From Anaerolineales bacterium (GTDB taxonomy: Bacteria; Chloroflexota; Anaerolineae; Anaerolineales; UBA11579), in NCBI GenBank assembly GCA_019637805.1, contig JAHBVB010000002.1:1090599-1154598 (forward strand): DNA of 64,000 nt, read 5' to 3'. Shown one piece after another: positions 50,564 to 58,214 of this stretch. Positions within the stretch are counted from its first letter, which is position 1; each line of letters begins with the position of its first letter. The notes beneath the pieces are model-generated. The model was not told the origin of the DNA. It saw only the letters and a list, made by a program, of their open reading frames with translations, and did no database searches. A program made the position numbers and the translations under genes.

Positions 50564-51502
50564 ATGATGAAAGTATTGATCGCAGACAAACTGGCTCCTG
50601 TAGCTGCGCAGCGTTTACGCCAGGCGGGAGTGGAAGTGGACGACCGGGCCGGCATCGAAGCCGGTGAACTGGCCGCCGCCCTGGCAGACGTAGACGGCCT
50701 GATCGTGCGCAGCCGCACCCAGGTGACCGCCGAGCTGCTGGCCCACGCCAGCCGGCTCAAGGTCATCGGCCGGGCCGGCGTGGGAGTGGACAACATTGAC
50801 CTGCAAGCGGCGCGCCAACACGGCGCGGCGGTGGTCAACACGCCGGTCTCGACCAGCGTGGCTGTGGCTGAGTTGACGCTGGCGCTGATGCTGGCCCTGC
50901 TGCGCGAAGTGCCGCGGGCCGACAACGCCATGAAGCAGGGGCAATGGATCAAGAAGGATCTGCAGGGGCCGGAGCTGGCTGGCAAGACTTTGGGGATCAT
51001 GGGCGTGGGCAACATCGGCGCCCAGGTGGCCAAACGCGCCACGGCCTTTGACATGCGCGTGCTGGGCTACGACCCTTTCCTGAATGAAGAGCAACTGAGC
51101 CAGCGCGGCACGCAACCCGCCAGCCGCGAGCAGATCTACGCCGAGGCGGACTGGATCAGTCTGCATCTGCCGCTGCTGCCGGAAACGCACCACATGTTCA
51201 ACGCCGAAGTGTTCGAGAAGCTCAAATGGGGCGTCTACCTTGTCTGTGCAGCACGTGGTGGACTGATCGATGAAGGCGACCTACTGGCGGCGCTCAACTC
51301 CGGCCAGGTGGCCGGCGCCGCCCTGGACGTGTTCGAAACCGAGCCGCCGGGCCACAGTCCGCTGGTGGAACATCCCCGTGTAGTGGCCAGCCCGCACATC
51401 GGCGCCCAAACCGCTGAGGCGCAAACCCGCGCCGCGCTGGATGTGGCCGAAGAAGTGCTGAATGCCCTGACCGGGAAAACCCTGCGCTGGCAGGTGAAGT
51501 AG
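50564..51502 (+). CDS. serA: D-2-hydroxyacid dehydrogenase, short phosphoglycerate dehydrogenase type
   Basis: The 312-aa protein has the Rossmann motif GIMGVGNIGAQVAKRA, the catalytic Arg in CAARGGLIDE, the Glu in the DVFETEPP region and the His in SPHIGAQT. N-terminal LIVRSRTQVTAELL is typical of SerA, which oxidises 3-phosphoglycerate in serine synthesis. It lacks the C-terminal ACT regulatory domain, so feedback inhibition by serine is unlikely. ATG at 50564 is preceded by no ribosome site; a TACAAT box lies at 50543-50548. Confidence 0.85.
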   Translation: MMKVLIADKLAPVAAQRLRQAGVEVDDRAGIEAGELAAALADVDGLIVRSRTQVTAELLAHASRLKVIGRAGVGVDNIDLQAARQHGAAVVNTPVSTSVAVAELTLALMLALLREVPRADNAMKQGQWIKKDLQGPELAGKTLGIMGVGNIGAQVAKRATAFDMRVLGYDPFLNEEQLSQRGTQPASREQIYAEADWISLHLPLLPETHHMFNAEVFEKLKWGVYLVCAARGGLIDEGDLLAALNSGQVAGAALDVFETEPPGHSPLVEHPRVVASPHIGAQTAEAQTRAALDVAEEVLNALTGKTLRWQVK

Positions 51503-51538
51503 TAAACCAGATTACACTTATTGCTCTGAGGAGAAGCC

Positions 51539-53041
51539 ATGTCTAAAGAAATGGAACAACTGAAGGAAATCCTGGCGGAGGTCTCTGACCTCAACAACGC
51601 CAGCGCAGTGCTGGGCTGGGACCAGCAAACTTATATGCCGCCCCGCGGCGCAGAAGCCCGCGGCCAGGCCCTGGGCACGCTGGAGAAGCTGGCCCACGAA
51701 AAGTTCACCAGCCCGGAAGTGGGCAAGCTGCTGGATGCGCTGGAAAAGAAAGCCGCCTCCTGGGACCCGGATTCAGACGAAGCCCGTCTGGTCAAGGTCA
51801 CCCGCCGCGGCTTCAACGACGCCACCAAAGTGCCCAGCGCCATGGTCATCGAGCGCGCTGAGCTGACCACCATGGGCAACCAGGCCTGGCAGGAAGCGCG
51901 CAGCAAGTCCGAGTTTTCCATCTTCGAGCCGCACTTGGTCAAGCTGGTGGACTGGGCGCGCCGCTTCGCTGAACTGTTTGCCCCCTATGACCACGTCTAC
52001 GACCCCGTGCTGGACCAGTTCGAGCCCGGCATGAAGGCGGCCGATGTCAAAGCCATTTTTGACGAGATCCGGCCCAAGCAGGTCGACTTGATCAAGCGCA
52101 TTTCTGAGGCCCAGCAGGTGGACGACTCTTTCCTCCATCAGGAATTCCCGGAGAAGCAGCAGTGGGACTTCGGTGTGGATGTGGTGACCGCCTTTGGCTA
52201 CGACTGGAGCCAGGGCCGCTTGGACAAGACCACCCACCCCTTCCAGACCACCCTGGGCGTGGGCGACCACCGCATCACCACGCGTGTCTACCCGGACTTC
52301 TTCAACCCGTACTTCTTCGGCACCCTGCACGAAGCCGGCCATGCCATGCACGCCCAGGGCGTTTCCGAAGACCTGAAGCGCACCCCGCTGTACGACAGCC
52401 CGTCGCTGGCGATCGGGGAATCGCAGTCACGCATGTGGGAGAACCTGGTGGGCCGCTCCAAGCCTTTCTGGGAGCATTACTACCCCAAACTGCAGAAGGC
52501 CTTCCCGGACCAGTTGGGCAAGGTGGATATGGAAACCTTCTACAAGGGCATCAACAAGGTGGCCCCTTCCTACATCCGCGTCGAGGCCGACGAGGCCACC
52601 TACAACCTGCACATCATGCTACGCATGGAACTGGAAATGGCCATGATGGAAGGTGAAGCCGAAGTGCACAAGTTGCCCGTGTATTGGAGCGAGCTGTTTG
52701 AGAAGTATCTGGGTGTGACCCCGCCCAACGACAAGGAAGGCGTGCTGCAAGACGTGCACTGGTCTTTCGGTCTGATGGGCTACTTCTCCACCTACGCATT
52801 GGGCAACCTGGTCTCGGCCCAACTGTGGGAAGTCATCGAGCGCGACATCCCTGACATCTCGGGCAAGATCCGCAATGCGGAGTTTGCCCCGCTGCTGGGT
52901 TGGTTGAACCAGCACGTGCACGCCCCTGGCGCAAAGTTCGAGCCGCAGGAGATGGTGCAGCGCATCACCGGGTCCAAGATCAACGGCGACGCGTACCTGC
53001 GTTACCTGGAAACCAAGTTCAGCGACATTTACGGCCTGTAG
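51539..53041 (+). CDS. M32 metallocarboxypeptidase
   Basis: The 500-aa protein is an all-helical M32 carboxypeptidase (Taq/Pfu type). The zinc motif HEAGH (about 264-268) and the third ligand Glu in LAIGESQSRMWEN (about 293) are intact, together with the family motifs DHRITTRVY and IRVEADEATYNLHI. It removes C-terminal amino acids from peptides in the cytosol. TGAGGAG lies about 7 nt before ATG. A strong hairpin follows the stop codon. Confidence 0.95.
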   Translation: MSKEMEQLKEILAEVSDLNNASAVLGWDQQTYMPPRGAEARGQALGTLEKLAHEKFTSPEVGKLLDALEKKAASWDPDSDEARLVKVTRRGFNDATKVPSAMVIERAELTTMGNQAWQEARSKSEFSIFEPHLVKLVDWARRFAELFAPYDHVYDPVLDQFEPGMKAADVKAIFDEIRPKQVDLIKRISEAQQVDDSFLHQEFPEKQQWDFGVDVVTAFGYDWSQGRLDKTTHPFQTTLGVGDHRITTRVYPDFFNPYFFGTLHEAGHAMHAQGVSEDLKRTPLYDSPSLAIGESQSRMWENLVGRSKPFWEHYYPKLQKAFPDQLGKVDMETFYKGINKVAPSYIRVEADEATYNLHIMLRMELEMAMMEGEAEVHKLPVYWSELFEKYLGVTPPNDKEGVLQDVHWSFGLMGYFSTYALGNLVSAQLWEVIERDIPDISGKIRNAEFAPLLGWLNQHVHAPGAKFEPQEMVQRITGSKINGDAYLRYLETKFSDIYGL

Positions 53042-53056
53042 CCAGCCAACTGCATA

Positions 53057-53088
53057 CAAAGGGACGGGCCCTGTGGCCCGTCCCTTTG
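53057..53088 (+). terminator. Intrinsic terminator after the M32 peptidase gene
   Basis: Arms 53057-53070 and 53075-53088 form a perfect 14-bp stem with a 4-nt loop, followed by a short AT-rich tract. Confidence 0.85.
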
Positions 53089-53129
53089 ATTTAACCGTCG
53101 CGGGCAAATCGTTCAGGTTATGATTGCGC

Positions 53130-53501
53130 ATGATGGCGAATATCTTGTTCGTGGACGATGAGCCACTCACACGCAAACTCCTGCTGCAAGCCGCCACCAT
53201 CCTGGGCCACCAGGGCATCAGTGCCTCCACACCGGAAGAGGCCATGCAAATGGCCGCCGAGCATTTGCCGGACCTGATCGTGACGGATGTGAACCTGGAG
53301 GGCCGCCAAAGCCTGGAGATGATTGAGCAGCTCAAACAGAGCGAAGTCACCAAGCACATCCCAATCGTGACGCTCTCGGCCCTGGACCTGGTGGAGATCC
53401 AGGAACAAGCCCGCGCCCGCGGTGCTGTGGACAGCCTGGAAAAACCCATTCGCCTACAAACACTGTTAGAGGTTATTCGAAAGTATGCCCCAGAAGACTG
53501 A
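53130..53501 (+). CDS. Single-domain response regulator
   Basis: The 123-aa protein is an isolated receiver domain: acidic pair in LFVDDEP, phospho-acceptor Asp in LIVTDVNLEG, Thr/Ser in IVTLSALD and Lys in LEKPIR. There is no output domain, so it probably acts by binding a partner. The ATG at 53130 lies 5 nt after TATGAT (53119-53124), or 8 nt for the ATG at 53133, suggesting a leaderless start. It overlaps the next gene by 17 bp. Confidence 0.9.
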   Translation: MMANILFVDDEPLTRKLLLQAATILGHQGISASTPEEAMQMAAEHLPDLIVTDVNLEGRQSLEMIEQLKQSEVTKHIPIVTLSALDLVEIQEQARARGAVDSLEKPIRLQTLLEVIRKYAPED

Positions 53502-54573
53502 GAAGATCGACATCGTGGTCATGCACGGTGACCAGACCGGGGAAGAGCTTTTGCTCCAATCCCTGCGCTTATTGGAACTCGAGCAGTTCGGCCTGAAAAC
53601 CGAACTGCATCATTTTGATCTGAGCCTGAAGAACCGCCAGGCCACCAAGAATGCCGTAGTAGGCGAAGCTGGCCAGGCCATGCGCCAAACCGGCCTGGGC
53701 CTGAAGGCCGCCACGATCACCCCGGAGATCGCCGGTGACGTGGGCAGCCCCAACGCCATCCTGCGCAAAGAGCTGGATGCCCAGGTCATTCTGCGCACTG
53801 GCCGGCGCATCCCCAATGTATTGCCGGTAGGCGGCGCCCATGCGCCAATCGCCGTGGCGCGCATGGCGGTACACGACGCTTATGGCGCCAAGGAATGGCG
53901 CGAGATCTCGCCAGACGGCGAAGAGACCGCCTATCGCACCTCGCTGATCGAGCGCTCTACTTGCCGCGCCGTGGCCGAATTCGCCTTCCAATACGCGGAG
54001 AAGAACGAGGCCATCGTCTTCGGTGGCCCAAAATACACAGTCAGCCCGGTCTATGAAGGCATGTTCAAAGAAGAACTGGACGCCGCCTCCCACCGCTACC
54101 CGCATGTGGCCTATCGGCCCATGCTGATCGATGCCACGCTGGCTATGCTGCTGCAGTCCGGCGGCGAAGCCCTGGTGATCCCGGCGCTCAACCGGGACGG
54201 TGACCTGCTCGCCGACTTGATCTTGCAAATGTTCGGCAGCATTGCCGGCTCCGAGAGCCTGGTGCTGTCCTACGACAGCAGCAACAAGGTGCGCGCCGTG
54301 ATGGCCGAGGCGCCCCACGGCACCGCCCCGGCCCTGGAAGGCAAAGACGTGGCCAACCCGATGGCGATGATCCTTGCGGTCGCCGCCCTGCTGGGCTACG
54401 CCCCCGGCGCCAAGGCCGAGCAAGCCGCCCGCGCCATTCATGAAGCCGTGTTTGAGGCCCTCGAAGACGGCATGGCGACCACAGACTTGGGCGGCGACCT
54501 GGGCACCCTGGCTTTCACCGACGAAGTCATCCGGCGCGTAGTCAGCAAGCTAGAGGTATGGTCAGCCTTCTAG
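53485..54573 (+). CDS. Isocitrate/isopropylmalate dehydrogenase-family protein
   Basis: The 362-aa protein has the beta-decarboxylating dehydrogenase fold. The usual GDGIGPE at the N-terminus reads HGDQTGEE; LRTGRRIPNV holds substrate-binding Arg residues, IERSTCRAVAEFAF matches the family, PALNRDGDLLADL carries metal-binding Asp residues and EAPHGTAP the cofactor loop. The substrate could be isocitrate, isopropylmalate or tartrate-like acids; the altered motif prevents a firm choice. It is co-transcribed with the response regulator and overlaps the following lipoprotein gene by 16 bp. Confidence 0.82.
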   Translation: MPQKTEKIDIVVMHGDQTGEELLLQSLRLLELEQFGLKTELHHFDLSLKNRQATKNAVVGEAGQAMRQTGLGLKAATITPEIAGDVGSPNAILRKELDAQVILRTGRRIPNVLPVGGAHAPIAVARMAVHDAYGAKEWREISPDGEETAYRTSLIERSTCRAVAEFAFQYAEKNEAIVFGGPKYTVSPVYEGMFKEELDAASHRYPHVAYRPMLIDATLAMLLQSGGEALVIPALNRDGDLLADLILQMFGSIAGSESLVLSYDSSNKVRAVMAEAPHGTAPALEGKDVANPMAMILAVAALLGYAPGAKAEQAARAIHEAVFEALEDGMATTDLGGDLGTLAFTDEVIRRVVSKLEVWSAF

Positions 54574-55373
54574 GCTGGCCCGGCCTGCGCACAACGGCCA
54601 GCCTGGGCATTGCCTGGCTGGCCGTTGTGCTGTCAGGTTGCCAGCCGGCGACAGTCGCCAGCGCGCCGGCGGAAACAGCCAGCCTGCCGGCGGCGGTGAC
54701 CCCGCCAGCCGCCTCAGCAACGAATACTGCAATAGTTAAAGAAAATGCAATCCTAATTGCAGAAAAATTGGTTCTTCTGGAAGTTTCGGCGAGCCCTCTA
54801 ACGCCTTCCGCGTTAACAGTCAGGCTGGACATCCCTGAAAGAGCGAGCCTGTTGCGCGTGGAGCTCTACGGCCAGGCGGGGCAGTTGTTGGGGCGGCTGC
54901 TGCTGGCGGCGCCCCAAGCTGGCCCGCTATCGTTGCAGATCCCCTATGAGGTCAGCGCTCCACAGACCGCCATCCTGGCCGCCAGCCAACAAGACGCTCG
55001 GGGGCGCATCGTGCGGCAGGTGAGCGCCGAAGTGACCCTGCAGGCCGGTGAGGGCGACAGCAACCTTCTCGCGGTTCATCAAAGCTATGCCATCGAAATT
55101 GAGCAGGCCATTCAGCTTGCCAGCGGCGCAGTGCAGGTCAGCGGCCGTGCCCGGCTGCCAGCGAACCGCGGCACGCTCGAGATCCGGTTGCTGAACGATG
55201 AGAACCGAATTCTGCTCAGTGCCAACCGTTTCATTCAGGAAGATGGAAGCTTTGAACTGGAGCTGGCGGGTTTCGTCCCGCAGCAGGAAGCTGCATTCCT
55301 GCTGACGGTGGTCGAACAGCAGCAGGGTGTGATGATTGCCTTGGACAGTGTGGAGATCTGGCTGAGGCCTTAG
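54558..55373 (+). CDS. Lipoprotein with Ig-like domains, unknown function
   Basis: The 271-aa protein has a lipoprotein signal (VVLSGC, Cys28), an Ala/Thr/Pro-rich stalk (about 30-65) and two beta domains; the second (GAVQVSGRARLPANRGTLEI onward) resembles Gmad2-type Ig-like domains of surface proteins. It is anchored outside the membrane. The start overlaps the dehydrogenase gene by 16 bp. It converges with the minus-strand protease gene and overlaps it by 4 bp. Confidence 0.75.
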   Translation: MVSLLGWPGLRTTASLGIAWLAVVLSGCQPATVASAPAETASLPAAVTPPAASATNTAIVKENAILIAEKLVLLEVSASPLTPSALTVRLDIPERASLLRVELYGQAGQLLGRLLLAAPQAGPLSLQIPYEVSAPQTAILAASQQDARGRIVRQVSAEVTLQAGEGDSNLLAVHQSYAIEIEQAIQLASGAVQVSGRARLPANRGTLEIRLLNDENRILLSANRFIQEDGSFELELAGFVPQQEAAFLLTVVEQQQGVMIALDSVEIWLRP

Positions 55374-56020
55374 TAGGCGCCCACCAAAAAGCGGGCAATC
55401 GCGATTGCCGGAGAAAACACCAGCGTTTGCAGCAGGTCAATACCCATACGCGGCAGCACAAACACCATTGCCAGCAAAATGATCGAGCTGTATGGCCGCA
55501 AGTTTTCCAGGAAAGCCTTGCCGGAAGGCGGCAGGAAATAATGCAGCACTTTTTCGCCGTCCAGCGGGAAGAAAGGTAGCAAGTTGAACAGCATCAGCAA
55601 TACATTGATCAGGACAAACACACTGAGCAACTGATACGCGCTCGGCAACCACTGTGAAGTGCTAAAGGAGAACGCCACCCAACCCAGGCGCAAGGGAATG
55701 GCCGCCGAAGCCGCCAGCAGCAAATTGGATGCCGGGCCGGCCAGGGCGACCAACATGGGGGCCGCGGGGGAGCGGCGCTGCAGGGCGTACAGATCCACCA
55801 TCACCGGGCGCGCCCAGCCGAAGCCAGCCACCAACAGCAACAATGAACCCAGGGGGTCCAAGTGAACCAGGGGGTTTAACGTGAGACGCCCCTGACGGCG
55901 AGGCGTATCGTCGCCAAAGTAGTCCGCCGTCCAGGCGTGTGCAAATTCGTGAACTGTGAAAGCGGCCACCAACACGATGGCACGGCTGATCAGATCGGGC
56001 AATGTCACGTCAAAAAGCAT
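55370..56020 (-). CDS. Site-2-type (M50) membrane metalloprotease
   Basis: The 216-aa protein has about five to six membrane spans and the zinc motif HEFAH (His24, Glu25, His28), with the third-ligand region NPLVHLDPLG. LVALAGPASNLLLA is the usual NPxxN-like segment of the short M50 group. It cleaves substrates within or near the membrane; the target is unknown. ATG lies 9 nt after TATAAT (minus strand, 56030-56035) without a clear ribosome site. Confidence 0.88.
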   Translation of the reverse strand: MLFDVTLPDLISRAIVLVAAFTVHEFAHAWTADYFGDDTPRRQGRLTLNPLVHLDPLGSLLLLVAGFGWARPVMVDLYALQRRSPAAPMLVALAGPASNLLLAASAAIPLRLGWVAFSFSTSQWLPSAYQLLSVFVLINVLLMLFNLLPFFPLDGEKVLHYFLPPSGKAFLENLRPYSSIILLAMVFVLPRMGIDLLQTLVFSPAIAIARFLVGAY

Positions 56021-56086
56021 GGAAGCAGGATTATAGCATGCGGGGGTTATAATGCCGCGCGAGCCCCTTTTTGGGGCGAAACCATC

Positions 56087-56287
56087 ATGCTGCCAGACCT
56101 AAAACTCGATGATTTGGTGCGCCTGCGCAAAACGCACCCCTGCGGCAGCACCGACTGGAAAGTCGTCCGCCTGGGCGCAGACATTGGCCTGGTGTGCCTG
56201 GGCTGTGGCCGCCGTGTGCTGCTGGAGCGCCGCGAGCTGGCCAAGAGCCTCAAAACCTTGCTGCCTCCCTCAGCCCCGGAAGCTTAA
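56087..56287 (+). CDS. DUF951 family protein
   Basis: The 66-aa protein matches DUF951: a Leu/Arg-rich start (DLVRLRKTHPCGSTDWKVVR), then GADIGLVCLGCGRRVLLERREL. Three cysteines (HPCG and CLGC) may bind zinc. Such proteins are predicted to bind nucleic acid or nucleotides but the role is not established. ATG at 56087 fits the family start; TATAAT at 56048-56053 would give a leader of about 27 nt. Its stop overlaps the rsmI start (TAATG). Confidence 0.88.
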   Translation: MLPDLKLDDLVRLRKTHPCGSTDWKVVRLGADIGLVCLGCGRRVLLERRELAKSLKTLLPPSAPEA

Positions 56288-57108
56288 TGCCTACGCTCTT
56301 CTTGGTTGCCACACCCATCGGGAATTTGGAGGATTTTAGTCCCCGCGCCCAGCGCATCTTGAGCGAAGTGCAGCTGATCGCCGCCGAAGACACCCGCCAC
56401 AGCCGTAAATTGCTCAGTCACTTTGGCATCCAAACTCCGCTAACCAGCTATTTTGCCCACAACGAACGCGTCAAACTTGACAGGATCATGGAAACGCTCG
56501 CCCAGGGCGATGTAGCCCTGATCTCGGACGCCGGTATGCCGGGCATCAATGATCCCGGCTACCTGCTGGTCCAGGCCGCGTTGCAAGCCGGCCACACGGT
56601 GAGCCCGGTGCCCGGCCCCAGCGCACCCGTGGCGGCCCTGGCCGCCTCCGGGCTGCCCAGCGACCAGTTCCTCTACCTGGGCTATCCGGCGCGCAAGGCC
56701 GGCGAACGCCGCCAAGAATTCGAGCGCGTCGCCGCCCTGCCCTATACGCTGGTCTTTTTGGAATCGCCGCACCGGCTGTTGGCCACCCTGCAGGACCTGT
56801 TGGCCACATTCGGTGACCGTCAAGTGGTCGTGGCTGCCGAGATCTCCAAGCTGTATGAACGTTTTTGGCGCGGGCCGCTCAGTGAAGCGGTCAGCGTTTT
56901 CGCTCAGGAACCCGCTCGCGGGGAATTCACCCTGGTGGTGGCGGGGGCAACTGCAGGCTCCGAAACCTGGGATGAGGCACGTGTGCGCGCCGCGCTGCAA
57001 GCCGCCAGCGATGAGCCACCCTCATCGCTGGCCCGGCGGGTGGCCGTCCAAGCCGGCTGGCGGCGCAGCAAAGTGTACGATCTGCTGCGCAGCCTGCAAG
57101 ACGACTAA
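56287..57108 (+). CDS. rsmI: 16S rRNA (cytidine-2'-O)-methyltransferase RsmI
   Basis: The 273-aa protein belongs to the tetrapyrrole methylase-like fold: LFLVATPIGNLEDFSPRA at the N-terminus, AAEDTRHSRKLLSHF, DAGMPGINDPGY and the GPSAPVAALAASG loop that holds S-adenosylmethionine. RsmI methylates C1402 of 16S rRNA at the decoding centre. ATG at 56287 is preferred since the upstream extension lies inside the DUF951 gene. Confidence 0.95.
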   Translation: MPTLFLVATPIGNLEDFSPRAQRILSEVQLIAAEDTRHSRKLLSHFGIQTPLTSYFAHNERVKLDRIMETLAQGDVALISDAGMPGINDPGYLLVQAALQAGHTVSPVPGPSAPVAALAASGLPSDQFLYLGYPARKAGERRQEFERVAALPYTLVFLESPHRLLATLQDLLATFGDRQVVVAAEISKLYERFWRGPLSEAVSVFAQEPARGEFTLVVAGATAGSETWDEARVRAALQAASDEPPSSLARRVAVQAGWRRSKVYDLLRSLQDD

Positions 57109-57144
57109 GATTGCCAGTATGATTGGCTCGAATTGGAAAGACGC

Positions 57145-58203
57145 ATGAACCTCAACGATCTGGAGCACATCAAGAAAACCGACCCCCAGGGGATGATCGA
57201 GCACATCAACGGGCTGCCAGAGCAGCTGGCCGCCGCCTGGGAACTGGGCCAGCAGCTGTCCCTGCCGAACTGGCAGGGCATCCGCCAGGTGGTGGTCGCC
57301 GGCATGGGCGGCTCAGCCATCGGCTCGGACCTGCTGGCCGCGTACGCAGAACCCAGCCTGCGCGCCAACTGGACCACCTGGCGCGACTACGGGTTGCCCG
57401 GCTGGGCAGCCGGTGAAGATACGCTGGTGGTGTGTTCCTCGCACTCAGGCAACACGGAAGAAACGCTGAGCAGCTTCGAGGCTGCCAGGGCCGCAGGCTG
57501 CCGGGTGCTGTGCATCAGCACCGGCGGCAAGCTGGCCGCCCTGGCCGGCGCGGCAGACATCCCCGCCTGGCGTTTCCAGCACGCCTTCCAGCCCCGCACC
57601 GCCGTGGGCTATTCGTTTGGGCTGCTGCTGGCGCTGGCCGCTCGTCTGGATCTGCTGCCCGACCCCAATGCCGAAGTGACGGCCACCCTGGCCGCCATGC
57701 AAACCCAGCGTGCGGATCTGCTGCCCGAGGTGCCCGACATCCAAAACTCCTCAAAGCGCATGGGCGGCCAGTTAATGGGCCGCTGGGTGACCGTATACGG
57801 CGCCGGTCTGATGGCGCCCGTGGCACGGCGCTGGAAAGCGCAGATCAACGAGAACGCCAAGGCTCAGGCCAGCTACGAAGTGCTGCCCGAAGCCAACCAC
57901 AACACACTGCAGGGCCTGCTGCAGCCAGAGGGCCAGTTCAGCGCCACTATGACCCTGTTCCTGCAGGCAGCCAGCAACCACGCCCGCAACGAACGCCGCG
58001 CCGAACTAACCCGCATGGCCACCATGGTGGAAGGCCAAAATACGGACGTGATCCATGGCAGCGGCGAAGGCCGCATGGCCCAAATGTGGACGGCGCTGCA
58101 CTACGGAGATTACGTCAGTTTCTATCTGGCAATGGCCTATGGCATTGACCCCACACCCGTCCCGGCGCTGGCCGAGCTCAAGAATCAAATGAGCCAGCAA
58201 TAG
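57145..58203 (+). CDS. Bifunctional phosphoglucose/phosphomannose isomerase
   Basis: The 352-aa protein has tandem SIS domains: GMGGSAIGSDLL and CSSHSGNTEETLSSFEAA bind the sugar phosphate, and the C-terminal LPEANHNTLQGL carries the catalytic Glu and His of the archaeal-type PGI/PMI family. It interconverts glucose-6-P, fructose-6-P and mannose-6-P, linking glycolysis and glycan precursors. ATG at 57145 follows GGAAAG; TATGAT at 57119-57124 may be the -10 box. Confidence 0.9.
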   Translation: MNLNDLEHIKKTDPQGMIEHINGLPEQLAAAWELGQQLSLPNWQGIRQVVVAGMGGSAIGSDLLAAYAEPSLRANWTTWRDYGLPGWAAGEDTLVVCSSHSGNTEETLSSFEAARAAGCRVLCISTGGKLAALAGAADIPAWRFQHAFQPRTAVGYSFGLLLALAARLDLLPDPNAEVTATLAAMQTQRADLLPEVPDIQNSSKRMGGQLMGRWVTVYGAGLMAPVARRWKAQINENAKAQASYEVLPEANHNTLQGLLQPEGQFSATMTLFLQAASNHARNERRAELTRMATMVEGQNTDVIHGSGEGRMAQMWTALHYGDYVSFYLAMAYGIDPTPVPALAELKNQMSQQ

Positions 58204-58214
58204 CCTCAGCATCC

